A model generated the notes under the pieces. It saw only the letters and a program-made list of their open reading frames with translations, made no database searches and was not told the DNA's origin. DNA of 64,000 nucleotides from Pseudo-nitzschia pungens (taxonomy: Eukaryota > Bacillariophyta > Bacillariophyceae > Bacillariales > Bacillariaceae). The stretch covers positions 2,065,346 to 2,129,345 of the forward strand of contig CM074761.1 in the NCBI GenBank assembly GCA_037355855.1. The letters are read 5' to 3'. The position numbers were made by a program, and so were the translations under genes. Every line of letters begins with the position of its first letter. Position 1 is the stretch's first letter. This document shows, one piece after another, positions 10,275-20,517 of this stretch.

Positions 10275-10922
10275 TTATTGATACATGAAGAAAACCAGTG
10301 CTGCGATTGCATACCAACCGTGTCTATGAAGTTTTGCGGCACTCGACGTGATGATTGAACTATCCGGCACAACATTCTGAAAGCCACCGGGAAGCAACAC
10401 CGTATCAACCATGTGGATGATACCGTTGCAGGCTTCGATATCCGGCGACACAATTTTGGGTCGCTGTTGATCGGTGTTGCCTCCTCCCTTTTGAAACATG
10501 GGCTCGTACTTTTCGCAGATAGTCCGACTATCTTTGCCAGATGCCATGCGCAACAGATTGGTCCCCGGCTCACATTCCATTTCGTCCGTCCTCAGAGCTC
10601 CGTCGTGGACACTAAACAGAACAACCTCGCGGAGTTTTTGCTGATCGGCGATGAATTCCATCGAGGTTATCGCTTCGTTGATGGGAGCAAAGACCGTCAA
10701 TGAAGAACTCTTTCTGCTGAATAGATCTTGAGTCCCTGTAGTATGGATCCACCCACAGAAATTCAAGAGACCCGTCGTCTCGCATGCAATGTCGTAAATG
10801 CTTTTGCAACCGTCGTCGGCGACAACCGCCGGCACGACAGTGAGCAGTAAGCAGGAGATAAGAACGGCGACTTTATTGGACATCATCATTCTCGAGAAGA
10901 AGTTTGCTTGTCCCTTTCGCAT
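10275..10922 (-). CDS. Secreted or membrane-anchored fasciclin (FAS1) domain protein (215 aa)
   Basis: A single exon with an ATG at 10922. The run of Met at residues 12-14 (from 10889) is an equally good start and would give a tighter signal peptide (NKVAVLISCLLLTVVPAVVA). One FAS1 domain follows, with the H1 motif LTVFAPINEAI, YH-region residues and the H2 motif IHMVDTVLLPGG. The C-terminus is hydrophobic (WYAIAALVFFMYQ), which fits a GPI-anchor signal or membrane anchor. FAS1 domains mediate adhesion at cell surfaces. In diatoms such proteins may act in cell-wall or substrate adhesion, which is inference here. Four to six cysteines may form disulfides. Confidence 0.85.
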   Translation of the reverse strand: MRKGQANFFSRMMMSNKVAVLISCLLLTVVPAVVADDGCKSIYDIACETTGLLNFCGWIHTTGTQDLFSRKSSSLTVFAPINEAITSMEFIADQQKLREVVLFSVHDGALRTDEMECEPGTNLLRMASGKDSRTICEKYEPMFQKGGGNTDQQRPKIVSPDIEACNGIIHMVDTVLLPGGFQNVVPDSSIITSSAAKLHRHGWYAIAALVFFMYQ

Positions 10923-12457
10923 TTACTTGGAGAGTGGAGCGCCGATTTTTTTGGGAATGCGATAGACTTGGATGGTTTTGAAAGAACTAACTTCTGAGAG
11001 TGATCGGACGACACCACTTGCTGTTTCGATCTTTTTTTTTAGATTTCAATACTGCAATTGAGAACTTTCCGACAGGAACTGAGGTGCGCTTCAATAATGC
11101 GTTGCAGAAATTTTCACCTTCCTCGCTTATTGCGGGACTGAGTATGTAAAGTACCGTTCGGTACGAAGTTTACAACTCCGTCGATCCGTCCGTCGAAATC
11201 TGGAAGTTTTATCAATACTGTACTTCTAATTTGCAATTTTGGTGAATGGTTATGTTGTGGCGTTTCAAACCGTTATCAAATCTTGCGGCAGTGTCGATTT
11301 GACGCAACGGAAGGGGATGATTCGCTCTCGTCCTCAAAAAAAGAGGCTGACTTACGTTAATAGAAAGAGACTACAGTGTATTCTTGCCGGGAAGCACGGC
11401 AGAGGGCAAGGGAACTATGACTATCTTTCATGGCCCTGCAGCTGACTACCGTATTAGACATAATATCATCACAGTTAATTCAATGAAGTACTATCTGTGA
11501 TAGAACGGTATGTGACAGTTTTTTTTTTATACAAATTATTTTTAGTCTCTCTTGCCTTTCGTCCGCCCTACCGGTAGACTATTTATTCATCAATTTAGTT
11601 GAAGGAGGGTTCGATTTTTGCGTCAATGGGTTGGAATGATAATTATTTTCAGCGTAACGTTACACGCACCTTGTGAAGTAAGCCAGAAGTAAGCCAGAAA
11701 GTATGGAAGGGTCAGAACGGTCTTCATAAGTAGTATAACTTGCAGTTAGTTCTAGTGTTAATAGTTAGAAATAATGATAAGAAGTGTGTCCTTTCGTTTC
11801 TCTCCAGCTTTGATATTGTCGTCACTCCTATGCTTCTCCAATTTCGTGGTGTAGTTCTCGAAACGACATCATTAATCCTCTATTCCTTGTTGCTTGATCC
11901 CAAACTTTATGTATATACTAGTTACTATCGTTACAATTACTCGCCATTGTCGACTCCATGGGATTGAGGATGTGGCACTGCTGCATCTTCGGCAATCACT
12001 ACTCTCCTTCCTTTGGATTTGAATTCCAATAATTCACTTCATTGTTCTTGGCTCCTGATTTAGTGAGTTTGGTAGTCCTTTTCTTTTCTAAACTGTTCTA
12101 AACATGTTTTGAAAAGATGATGCAAAGGTTGTATCACGGAGAAAGGCGTTTTATCTGTAATCTGATCTGAAGGGGCGTTCCATTGTTCATCTTGGGGGCT
12201 TTCTAGTATACTGTCAACTAAGAATGAATGCTTCAGTCAATGTAGTTGAACGACAGCAGTAAATATTCGATGCAAAGTATTTGCCATCGCTGCAAACAAC
12301 AATAGAGTGTTTGCGTTCGGGATCACGGATTTCAAAATAGAAGGGAACGACCAAGAGAAGCATCTTTTATCCAAGTATATTACGGAGTGCCGCATTGTGG
12401 GACACCCCCCTTTCAACTTGTTGAAAAGCAAGAAGAAGAAAGAGAGAAAGGAAGGCA
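10923..12457. other. Long AT-rich spacer, no gene recognised
   Basis: 1.5 kb with poly-T runs near 11031-11040 and 11519-11528. The short ORFs inside lack coding character or family resemblance. Confidence 0.4.
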
Positions 12458-14849
12458 TCAAATGGACCTCGAGAAAAAACCTGGCACTGCCTGTCTGAAA
12501 TTCAAGGCGGTCATTCCTTTTACAAATGGGTCTTCCTCTGAGTAGGGTAGATTATGACCTGGTTGACCACCACATCCCCGCACATCCAGCAGGCAAAGTG
12601 TGTGGTGTACCGTACTATGAGGACGGCGGCGCAGGGCGTTCAGCACCCAATTACCAGCATGATTGCTATGGTTGTCATTGCCTTGCCGACTGACCATCCT
12701 TCGTCTGCCGTTGTCTCCATGCTTGTTCGGTCTCCCAATTTGCAAGCCAGGGCACGACTTCAGCCTCAACTCCGCGAGACTTTCTCTTAGCTCGTCCAGT
12801 AGTCGATAAATACCTGTTGCGGTCACCTTTGAACAAAAGGTCAAATCAAGTGAAAAAAGATCTCGTAGTTTGAGGGCAATCGCTACAAGCGCGGCATCCG
12901 TGATTCGTTTCAGGTATCGAACGTGCAAGTGTTGGAGGCTCCCTTTTCCTCGACTGACACTGCTCTTGGCCGTCTACAAAGCTTTGGACGAACCGGTCGG
13001 TCAATCGGTGGCATTCGCTGACAATCAGAGTTTTCAGGTTGAGAATGCACGACAACTCCTTTGCGGTATCGTCCTCGAGGTCGTGACAACCCCACAAATT
13101 CAGAGTGACCAATCGGTTGCTGATACACGTAGTAGTGTGGGGAGCGGAAGCACCGAGATCGTTACCATCGGAGCCGCAATCGAATTCCAAACGCCGCAAT
13201 CGAACGCATCCCCACAGCGTCAGTTGCTCCAATTTGGAACACGATGTCGTAATGGCGTCGAAGCTGCAGTTGGTCAACCGCCAATTGTCTCGCAAAAACA
13301 GAGCTCTCAAGAAGATCAGCTGTTGTATGCAGCTTGCACTTTCGTCCGTGATGTTCGTGAGGTGCGAAAGATCGAGGACTTCGAGTTGGTGACACGAATG
13401 ACAGATTGCTTCCAGCCCCACGTCCGTCATCCGACGCAATCCTTTCAAATACAGCACTCGAAGGGTTTTGTTGGACGGGACGTCGGAACGTGCCAGTAGT
13501 TGTAGGGTTGAGTCGTCGAGGCGGAGGCAATACGAAACATCGAGCACGCGTAGAATTCGTAGATGCGGAAGGGCATTGTGCAGATCGTTCTTTTCAAGTT
13601 CTCCAAACCCACTCAGAAAAAGGCTTTGTAAACTCGAATACGAATATGCCAACAACCCACGCAATATCCTCGGGGTAAACGTGCCGTTGTTTGTTGTTGT
13701 TGTTGTTGTTGTTGTTGCCGCTGCTATTGACTTTTTGCTACTCATCACGTCCGTGTTGTTGACATCGATGGATCTCGAAACTCCACACTGTTGCACAACT
13801 GTCTTCCAGCTGCGACAGATCAACCGACATTGCATTCGTTCCCACAAATCCAAAAATGGAAGCATGATGGGCAAAACAATTTCCGGTCGAAGTTGAGACG
13901 GTGATTTCTTGTCGATGCTTGGACAGCAGTGGAAGCAATAGATACTCTCAGCATCTGCACTCGATTTCTCTGGCAGTAATCTTTCTCCCTCCTCCCCCAT
14001 CTTTCCGAGAGCTACCACCGTGTTGATTGTTGTCAAGCATCGCCGTAACTTTACTGTTTCGTGTTCGGCAAAACTTGCACGATGAATTTCCGTCGGAGGA
14101 ATCGCAGCTGGTGGTTGCGATGATTCTGTTCGGAGGCTGCAGTAATCGCCGAAGACCTCCGTCACAGTGTATCGAACCTCCAGTCGTTTCGTTTTTCCGG
14201 GACAGGGATCTCCAAAGATGGCGTTCATGGAAACACTCTTGGACTCAGACGACGAGAGATGCGAATTCTGATTCTGTCGATCCACACCCGGCAGAAGGTA
14301 AATGAAGCTCTGGACTTTCCCGTCCACCGTGGGGGCAAGTCTGACCGTGCTGTTCTTCAGTTCGTCTCGTTCCCGATGCTGGTGCTGCTCGTGCCGATCT
14401 CGCGGGCCGTGCTCTTTCTTGCGGGCAGCAATCAAAAGATTGAGAACAAAGGAGGTGCAATCCCTCGTCGACGGTATCGAGGTCTCGTCGGTTTCATCTT
14501 CGTGATAATGTTCACAGGGACCGTACGATGCAGCAAGGATCTTGAGTTTGATATACGATGGAATACTGCGGGATTCGACTTCGTTCCGGTTAGCAATCCA
14601 TCGATGAGACGAGGATCGGGATCGGCAGTTGCAGGAGGACTCGGACGCCCCCCTTTTTTTGGGATTGCTTTTTGCTAGCAACGACACATTCTTGTCGCAG
14701 ATCATCTCCATGAGAAGTGAAGCTGCAGGGGAGTTATTTTTTTCCGAGAGATTTCTCTTCCTCTGGCGGGAAAAAGTTTGATACTGGTATGACCGATGGC
14801 CGATCCCCCCAGGTCCATGTGGACCTGAGTCACAGGTCGCAGGGTTCAT
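12458..14849 (-). CDS. F-box/leucine-rich repeat protein (frameshift near 12950)
   Basis: The ATG is at 14849. A long, poorly conserved, basic N-terminal half is followed by an F-box at residues of about 320-352 (LRPEIVLPIMLPFLDLWERM then LICRSWKTVV). A Ser/Ala/Thr stretch with polyT (GTT repeats at 13686-13717) follows, then LRRs of the AMN1/cysteine-containing type (LRVLDVSYCLRLDDSTLQLL, LEVLDLSHLTNITDESA, LEQLTLWGC, LVTLNLWGCHDLEDDT). The frame ends at 12846, but LRRs continue in the next frame (GSLQHLHVRYLKRITDAAL, LFSLDLTFCSKVT, LAELRLKSCPGL) down to 12458. One extra base in the 12945-12975 interval explains this. F-box proteins recruit substrates to SCF ubiquitin ligases; LRRs bind the substrate. 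No intron is evident at the break. Confidence 0.8.
13686..13717. repeat. GTT/AAC trinucleotide repeat in the F-box gene
   Basis: About ten copies of GTT on the plus strand, read as polyThr/Asn on the minus strand between the F-box and the LRRs. Likely length-polymorphic. Confidence 0.8.
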
Positions 14850-14928
14850 TACCTCATGTCGCCGAATTTCTGTACGACCACTGCCCCAAAAAATTTAGTC
14901 CTGCTTGTATTATTTATACCCGGCCATA

Positions 14929-15146
14929 ATTGTAACCTTCTTTCAACGATTAATTAAGCTTTCGTTTGATTTCTGTGTAAGACTTATTCATACTTATATA
15001 TGCACCTACCGTACCAGAGACAGCATAATTTGCCGTTCTCATAAAAAATCTTATCAGACGGAAATCTACAAAATACTTCATTCTATAAGTATGAATACTC
15101 AGAAATCAAACGAAAGCTTAATTACTCGTTGAAAGAAGGTTACAAT
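14929..15146. mobile_element. MITE-like foldback element, about 62-68-bp inverted arms
   Basis: The left arm, about 14929-14997, begins ATTGTAACCTTCTTTCAACG. The right arm, about 15085-15146, is its reverse complement with one substitution and one short indel. The central loop is about 85 bp and has no ORF. Length (218 bp) and structure fit a miniature inverted-repeat transposable element. Flanks show only a weak CAT similarity, so a target-site duplication is not proven. Confidence 0.7.
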
Positions 15147-15347
15147 CATCAATTGTGTACGGTAAGCGTGTAAACGGGAGTTGCAGGGGAAAATAACATC
15201 GATTGCGAAAGACTAACTAGAGCACTTTTCCCGAACCTCGTTGAAAAGAAGTCCGGTAGCATAATAATTATTATAGTAAAGATAAGAATGATACAACTTA
15301 GTTCTCTTGTGTACAATACACGTAATATATTAATAGTATCACTAAAA

Positions 15348-15754
15348 TGAGTGATTCCCGGAATTACATATCGGAGTATTACATATTAGCTTTCCCGGAA
15401 TTAATAAACACATATAAAAATTGCGCACCCAACGGAAGAACTAGATTTGTCTCAACGCACGAGGCCTATTTTGGAATTTGGAATCTTGTCCAAAGAAACC
15501 AAAATCCTCTATTAACTGCCAACCGGCGCATCTACTTATTTTTTGTGCGCGTCGTCACACATGTTTGATTACACGTGTCAAATTTTTGATTTTTAAATTC
15601 CATCTATTTTTATGCACGCTTGTAGTCGGACAGACGGCACTACAAGGTTATATGAACATTTGAATCAGATATACGAGTCTGGTTATTCCGGGAATGTTTT
15701 TTACCTAAGATATGAACGCCTAAAAACGTAATATGTAATTCCGGGAATCACTCA
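15348..15754. mobile_element. MITE-like element with perfect 24-bp terminal inverted repeats
   Basis: Ends at 15348-15371 and 15731-15754 are exact inverted repeats starting TGAGTGATTCCCGG. A second, shorter CCCGGAAT inverted pair lies inside (about 15391-15403 and 15683-15696), giving nested arms. The 407-bp body has no convincing coding sequence. No clear target-site duplication is visible. Confidence 0.65.
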
Positions 15755-16561
15755 ATAATTGACATTCCCTATCACCTGTCACTTACCTAATCAACATACC
15801 GCATGGTATTCAAAATACCGGACGTGTGGCATTTTTCAACTCAAACAGAGAATTTAGGGACGCACGTCATTATTTCCGTTGCGGAGTTTTGCAAAGTTAT
15901 ATTGTAATAATAATAAGGTTATGTTGTCTATTCGATTGAAGTATGGGTTGGCCATTGTGGTTTTACATCAACAAGAACCTGAAATGAATGTAAAATGATA
16001 CGTGATCAACATACCGTACGGCATTCACTACATGTGGCGGATTTGAACTGGATGAGAAAACTTTGGGTCCTATGTCACTCTGTTGCAGAGCGTTGCCGCC
16101 GAAATCAGAAGTTTGAACGGGAGTTTATTGTGAAGTACGTACTTGTACGAGTACTTCGGAAAACAAGCCACTCCGGAGAAAATTCCCGCCGATTGCTTTT
16201 CGTTATGACAAATAATCATAAGAAGATTCCGTGTAAAAATGGAATGAGATCAATTTCATTGAAGTTTGAATTAAATTTGGTGCTTTTACGCCAACACGAA
16301 TCTGAACTGGAATCTAAGTAAACAATATTATTATTATAATTGTTTATGGTGCCGTTTTTCTGATGCATGTATGCCACTTTATCATGATAGAAACAAAAAA
16401 TCTACCCATGTATCCTTTCACTCCTCCACTGTTGTTTGGTGGGGATTGCAGATTTGAATTCATCATCCTAGTAGTTTTTTTGCATAATTACACATTGGTC
16501 ATAAATTATTATTTTCGTTCATTCCGATTTTTCAAGCAAATCTACACATTCCTGCAACACC

Positions 16562-17794
16562 ATGATGTTCAACATGAACTATTTCATGCTCCGTGCTCTG
16601 CTCGCTGCAGCGACCATCTCGCCAGCCTTAGCCATTCCTGAGCACACCATCGTGGGAGGGACTGAATCCACTCCGGGTCAATTCCCCTATTTTGTCAACT
16701 ATGGATGTTGTGGTGGTGCGCTCATCGCCCCCGATATTGTGTTAACAGCAGCACACTGCGATGTTGATGTTTGCGATGTGAGAAACAGTGACTTCTACAT
16801 TGGTGCCTACGAACAATATACTACGAATGAGGGTGCACAGGTTCGATCGTGTGAGACCTGGGTGAATGATCCCAAGTGGAACAGCGAAACCAAAGAATAC
16901 GATTTCGCCCTCTGCAAGCTCAATTCACCTGTCACCATTGATGAGTCCCTTGTCACCCTGGAACTGAACGAAGACGATTCGTTTCCGATCATTGGGACCA
17001 ATACAATCGGTATGGGAATGGGTGGTACTCTCCAGAACGACGGCCAGGACGAAAACTTTGACCAAGTGACGTCTTCGACTCTCAAGAACGTCACCCTTCC
17101 TACGTACAGCAATGACGATTGCGCTAACTATTATGCAAATATTGGTGACATGAATCTTTGTACCATGGTCGCAGCAGGCGGGGAGGATACCTGCCAAGGC
17201 GACTCTGGTGGTCCCCTTGTGGTTCGATCGTACCAGGGTGATGGGACCTTCAAGGACATCCACGTTGGTGTGGTGTCTTATGGTGCCGGATGTGCCATGC
17301 CCGATACCCCGGGCGTGTACGCCCGAACCAGCAACAACCTGGAATGGATCAAGACAACCGCTTGTGATGATTTGGGGAGTGTTGCATCCTTTTGCAGCGC
17401 TACGGTTCCCACCCTCTCTCCCACCGTTGCCCCGGTTGGCGTTCCTACTGTCAGCCCAGTCGGTGATTCGCCAACCGCGCAACCAACGTCAACCTCTACA
17501 GAGATATCTTCGAGTTCATCGAGTTCATCCACCAGTGGTGATGATATTGTCGATGATTCTCCCACTATGCCTCCCACCATGTCTCCCACTATGTCTCCTA
17601 CCAAGGCTCCCACTATGCCTCCGACTATGCCTCCTACCAAGGCTCCTACCAAGGCTCCCACTGCAACCCCAACCAAGACGGCAAAGAAGACTAAGTCTCC
17701 TAAGAAGACTGAGACCCCGACAAAGCCCCCCACTAAGTCCCCGACCAAGACCCCGAAGAGTCCGAAGAAGAAAAAGTCTTCCAAGTCGGATTAG
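16562..17794 (+). CDS. Secreted trypsin-like serine protease (S1A) with PT/SK-rich tail (410 aa)
   Basis: A single exon with an ATG at 16562. A signal peptide at residues 1-24 ends ISPALA, followed by a very short propeptide and the mature start IVGG (30-33). The catalytic triad is complete: His65 in LTAAHC, Asp114 in YDFALCKL, Ser216 in TCQGDSGGP. Asp210, equivalent to chymotrypsin 189, predicts cleavage after Lys/Arg. The domain ends near residue 280 (VYARTSNNLEWIKTTAC). A long low-complexity tail follows: Ser run, then repeated (M/K)PPT and KAPT units, then Lys/Ser/Pro to the end. Such PT-rich tails are common in diatom secreted proteins and may be glycosylated or bind the wall; this is inference. 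Role: extracellular or vacuolar proteolysis. Confidence 0.9.
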   Translation: MMFNMNYFMLRALLAAATISPALAIPEHTIVGGTESTPGQFPYFVNYGCCGGALIAPDIVLTAAHCDVDVCDVRNSDFYIGAYEQYTTNEGAQVRSCETWVNDPKWNSETKEYDFALCKLNSPVTIDESLVTLELNEDDSFPIIGTNTIGMGMGGTLQNDGQDENFDQVTSSTLKNVTLPTYSNDDCANYYANIGDMNLCTMVAAGGEDTCQGDSGGPLVVRSYQGDGTFKDIHVGVVSYGAGCAMPDTPGVYARTSNNLEWIKTTACDDLGSVASFCSATVPTLSPTVAPVGVPTVSPVGDSPTAQPTSTSTEISSSSSSSSTSGDDIVDDSPTMPPTMSPTMSPTKAPTMPPTMPPTKAPTKAPTATPTKTAKKTKSPKKTETPTKPPTKSPTKTPKSPKKKKSSKSD

Positions 17795-18529
17795 ATGGCA
17801 AGTGTCTTCCAGGAAGAAAATACTTGTCTTTTGAAGATAGGGTGATTCGAGCCGTTTGAGTATGGACAACCACACATTGTTTCCGACTGCAAATCCACGT
17901 TTGTTTTGTACTTGACGCATAACACAACTCAAGGTTCCGATTTCCATAATACACTGTGACAAAGAATGATAAGAGTTCCAATTAAAACACTATTGCATTG
18001 CACTAATTTTGTTTCGGCCGGTCGACTCCGTGTCGTGCTAGATTATAGAGTGCTACGAACTTGCTAACGCTTGCTGAATCTAATTTTGAGTTGGCATCGT
18101 TCTTCCAAATCTGCATCGAACCATCGTACATTGCCATCAATACTGTCATTGAAAATAACGCACAACACGAAGTACAAATGAACACTACCATATTCTTCTG
18201 AAACAATGACGATGGTAATCCGCAGCGATGCTTGTTCTCACCGACGCATAGCATAGTAGCTTGGACCACAGGTAGATAGATGAATCCGGCGGTAGCATTG
18301 GAAAGCTACGACGTTGCCTCTAGCCGTTGTAGGTGTGTTGTTGGATTGATTCGGTGCGTTGGTTTGGTTGAGGATTTTAGATTTGGTTTGACAAGAAATG
18401 AGGCGAAACAAGTTGTGTTCTTGTTATGTTTGACGTTTACCATCAGAAGCGAAACAATGGCCGATCGACGGGAACTGCCAACCTCTAGAGTTATCTCGTT
18501 CTGCGTGCATGCGTCTTGGTAGCAGTTAT
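17795..18529. other. Spacer between trypsin and transposase relic
   Basis: 735 bp. A minus-strand ORF around 18003-18250 has one hydrophobic segment (MVVFICTSCCALFSMTVLMA) but no recognised family and only an internal ATG. It may be part of the decayed insertion. Nothing else is supported. Confidence 0.3.
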
Positions 18530-18997
18530 TACTCGTCAAAACAACATTGAGAACCAACTCGGAATCCATCTCACTAGCGTTTGTACGCGATCCACTCTCG
18601 TTAGTAATGTTTTATCCTTTGAATCGCATGGTCATCTCATCCACCGCAATCTGAGGAGCAAGAATCCCAGCTTGAGGAGACCAAAAGTTGATCCACCTGA
18701 TGAGGGGGCGGGTCTTGTTTTCAGTTTAGATGCAACACGCTTACTAAAGGGGCATTGATATGGGGTCTTGGCAAACAAGGAACGCTTGCGATTGCTCCTA
18801 TCTCTTGCAATGGAGTTGTAGATAACGTCAACACCATCAAGTCCGTAATTCCTTGTAGATAAAACCTTGTATTCTAGGAGGAAAATTGCTCTCGCTGTAG
18901 CCCTTTGCTTGGTCTTGAAGGGCTTGAAGTATGGGCAATTCGTCTCTCCGACAACATCAAGGAACACCTTGTTGTTGAGATTTGTCCACAGCTGCAT
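18530..18997 (-). pseudogene. PiggyBac-like (DDE_Tnp_1_7) transposase relic
   Basis: On the minus strand, the reading from 18997 gives ARAIFLLEYKVLSTRNYGLD, GVDVIYNSIARDR and AKTPYQ. After a frame change near 18690 it gives GILAPQIAVDEMTMRFKG (about 18645), followed by a stop and by IAYKR..DGF-like remnants. The VDEMTMRFKG block matches the DDE region entry motif of piggyBac-type transposases (compare SIDES...FKG in the canonical element). The relic has a frameshift and several in-frame stops and lacks both ends, so it is inactive. Terminal repeats and TTAA duplications were not found. Confidence 0.65.
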
Positions 18998-19875
18998 TAA
19001 CCCGAAGCCAAAAAATCGAGGTTCTTTGGTATTGCAGGAAGCGAGTTAACAGGGATCTCCTACTACGACTTCTTCTTCTTCTTCTTCTTGACCTGGGTAT
19101 CAACGAAACCATACCTCTTGAGTGCTATTGACAACTGGCATAGTGCTCTCTCCAAGTTTGCTGTGACAATTATTTGTTGATGTAAGTAGTACCATGCTGT
19201 CTTACACAACTTTGGATTCTGGAATACCAAACACTTTCACCAAAAAGTTCTTGTATTTCTTTCTTGCTCGGAGGTGGAACAAATCTAGAATCCACCTACC
19301 AAGTAGGAATGGCAGGTGCTCTTGCAATTCAAGAGGAGGATGCATTCACCAGTTGTTCAAAAACGGTTGCCCAGCAACGTAGTACATTAGGACGAGTAAT
19401 GAAAACGAAAAGAGTGTGCGTAATGCAAGTTGCCTTGTAGTAATACTTGTGAGGAACCCCTCGGTGTGGTACAATCCGACGGGGAAACATGTTTCTGAGA
19501 TAGATGGAAGTAAGGCTTACTTTACTTCGTCATAGTAGTCTAATTGATTGAGAATCTCTTTACAATCAAAAAGTACGAAAAGACCATTCAGCATCACCGA
19601 CGATTGACTGACGACCAATCAACTACGTATCGAGAATCATGAATCATGAATCATGAATCATGAATCATGAACCATTCACAATCCTCAATCCCCAAGATGC
19701 GATACCGTTGGGCGGTGAACTTTACAATGAAACCTTAGGCACCATGAGGAGATGTGATTTTTTCCATCAGTTACATCATCCCATCCCTCTGATCCGTCTT
19801 CAGTCGTAGTCTACAGTTCACGACCACCACAACGCTCATACTACCATTTCATTGACGTTGCATCATACGTTAAAC
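18998..19875. other. Spacer with simple repeats
   Basis: It contains a CTT/GAA run at about 19069-19089 and a heptamer array at 19633-19672. The minus strand just upstream of the transposase relic reads as Lys-rich, stop-containing sequence and may belong to the same dead element. Confidence 0.35.
19633..19672. repeat. (GAATCAT) heptamer tandem repeat
   Basis: Five consecutive near-perfect copies of the 7-base unit GAATCAT, about 200 bp upstream of the TPR gene start. Confidence 0.9.
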
Positions 19876-20517
19876 ATGAGACCCGGTACTATTGTCTGCC
19901 TGACTTGTTATTGCTTGGCTGCTTGGGGCAATTTTGTTACCCCTTGGCAGATGTCAAATTCTGTCGTTCGATCCCAGTGTAGGCGCCACGCCGTGCGGAG
20001 GACCATCGTCCGGATGGAGAGCTACGACGACGACAGCAATGGTGGGGAACACGGCGTGCTGGAGAACGAAGAACCCCTATCGGTAATTTTCCAGCGAGGC
20101 CTCGTTCTCCAGCGGTCCGGTGACCACGAGGGGGCGCTGAAAGAATACAAGTTCTTCATCAAGGCCGCCGAGGGATGCGGCGTGTCTCCGGAAATGTTCG
20201 CGGAAGTTCACGTCAATATCGGCGCCGTGTATTTCAAGGACATCGAGAACGAAGATCTGGCGAAACACCACTTCGAACTAGCGATCCAATACCGGCCCAT
20301 CGGTACGGCTTATGTCAACCTCGCGTTGATTGCCCTGAGAAAGGGATCCAAGGCGGGGGCGAGCGATCCGGCGACCGGGAGAGAATGCTTGGCAGAAGCT
20401 CGATCGAACCTCGAAAAAGCCATCGGCCTGAACGATTCGGAACAGACAAAAGCTGCAGCAGTTCAACTACTCGAGGACGTCAACGCGATCATGGGTCAGA
20501 TGAACAACATGCGGTAA
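19876..20517 (+). CDS. TPR-repeat protein with signal/plastid presequence (213 aa)
   Basis: The ATG at 19876 (MRPGTIVCLTCYCLAAWGNF) is chosen because the reading further upstream starts only at a TTG. The hydrophobic N-terminus followed by a GNFVTPW motif with an aromatic residue fits a signal peptide with a plastid transit peptide, though the motif is not canonical. The mature part has tandem tetratricopeptide-like helices: FQRGLVLQRSGDHEGALKEY, VHVNIGAVYFKDIENEDLAK, AYVNLALIALRKG and ARSNLEKAIGL. TPR domains mediate protein-protein contacts, and in plastids they often serve photosystem assembly; which process applies here is unknown. The gene is GC-rich relative to its spacers. Confidence 0.7.
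   Translation: MRPGTIVCLTCYCLAAWGNFVTPWQMSNSVVRSQCRRHAVRRTIVRMESYDDDSNGGEHGVLENEEPLSVIFQRGLVLQRSGDHEGALKEYKFFIKAAEGCGVSPEMFAEVHVNIGAVYFKDIENEDLAKHHFELAIQYRPIGTAYVNLALIALRKGSKAGASDPATGRECLAEARSNLEKAIGLNDSEQTKAAAVQLLEDVNAIMGQMNNMR

Larger units (their letters stand above)
14850..16561. other. Spacer carrying two inverted-repeat elements
   Basis: 1.7 kb of AT-rich DNA with the two terminal-inverted-repeat elements listed separately. Apart from these no gene is supported. The short ORF at 15995-16321 shows no family resemblance. Confidence 0.5.

Noticed and set aside
11239..11445. 68-codon ORF in a long spacer
   Set aside because: Short, no motif, surrounded by non-coding DNA.
15995..16321. 108-codon ORF after the TIR elements
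   Set aside because: No protein family resemblance and no link to the inverted-repeat elements.
17278..17784. Long minus-strand ORF rich in Gly/Val opposite the trypsin tail
   Set aside because: It is the antisense shadow of the PT-rich repeat; its composition follows from the repeat and the sense gene is certain.
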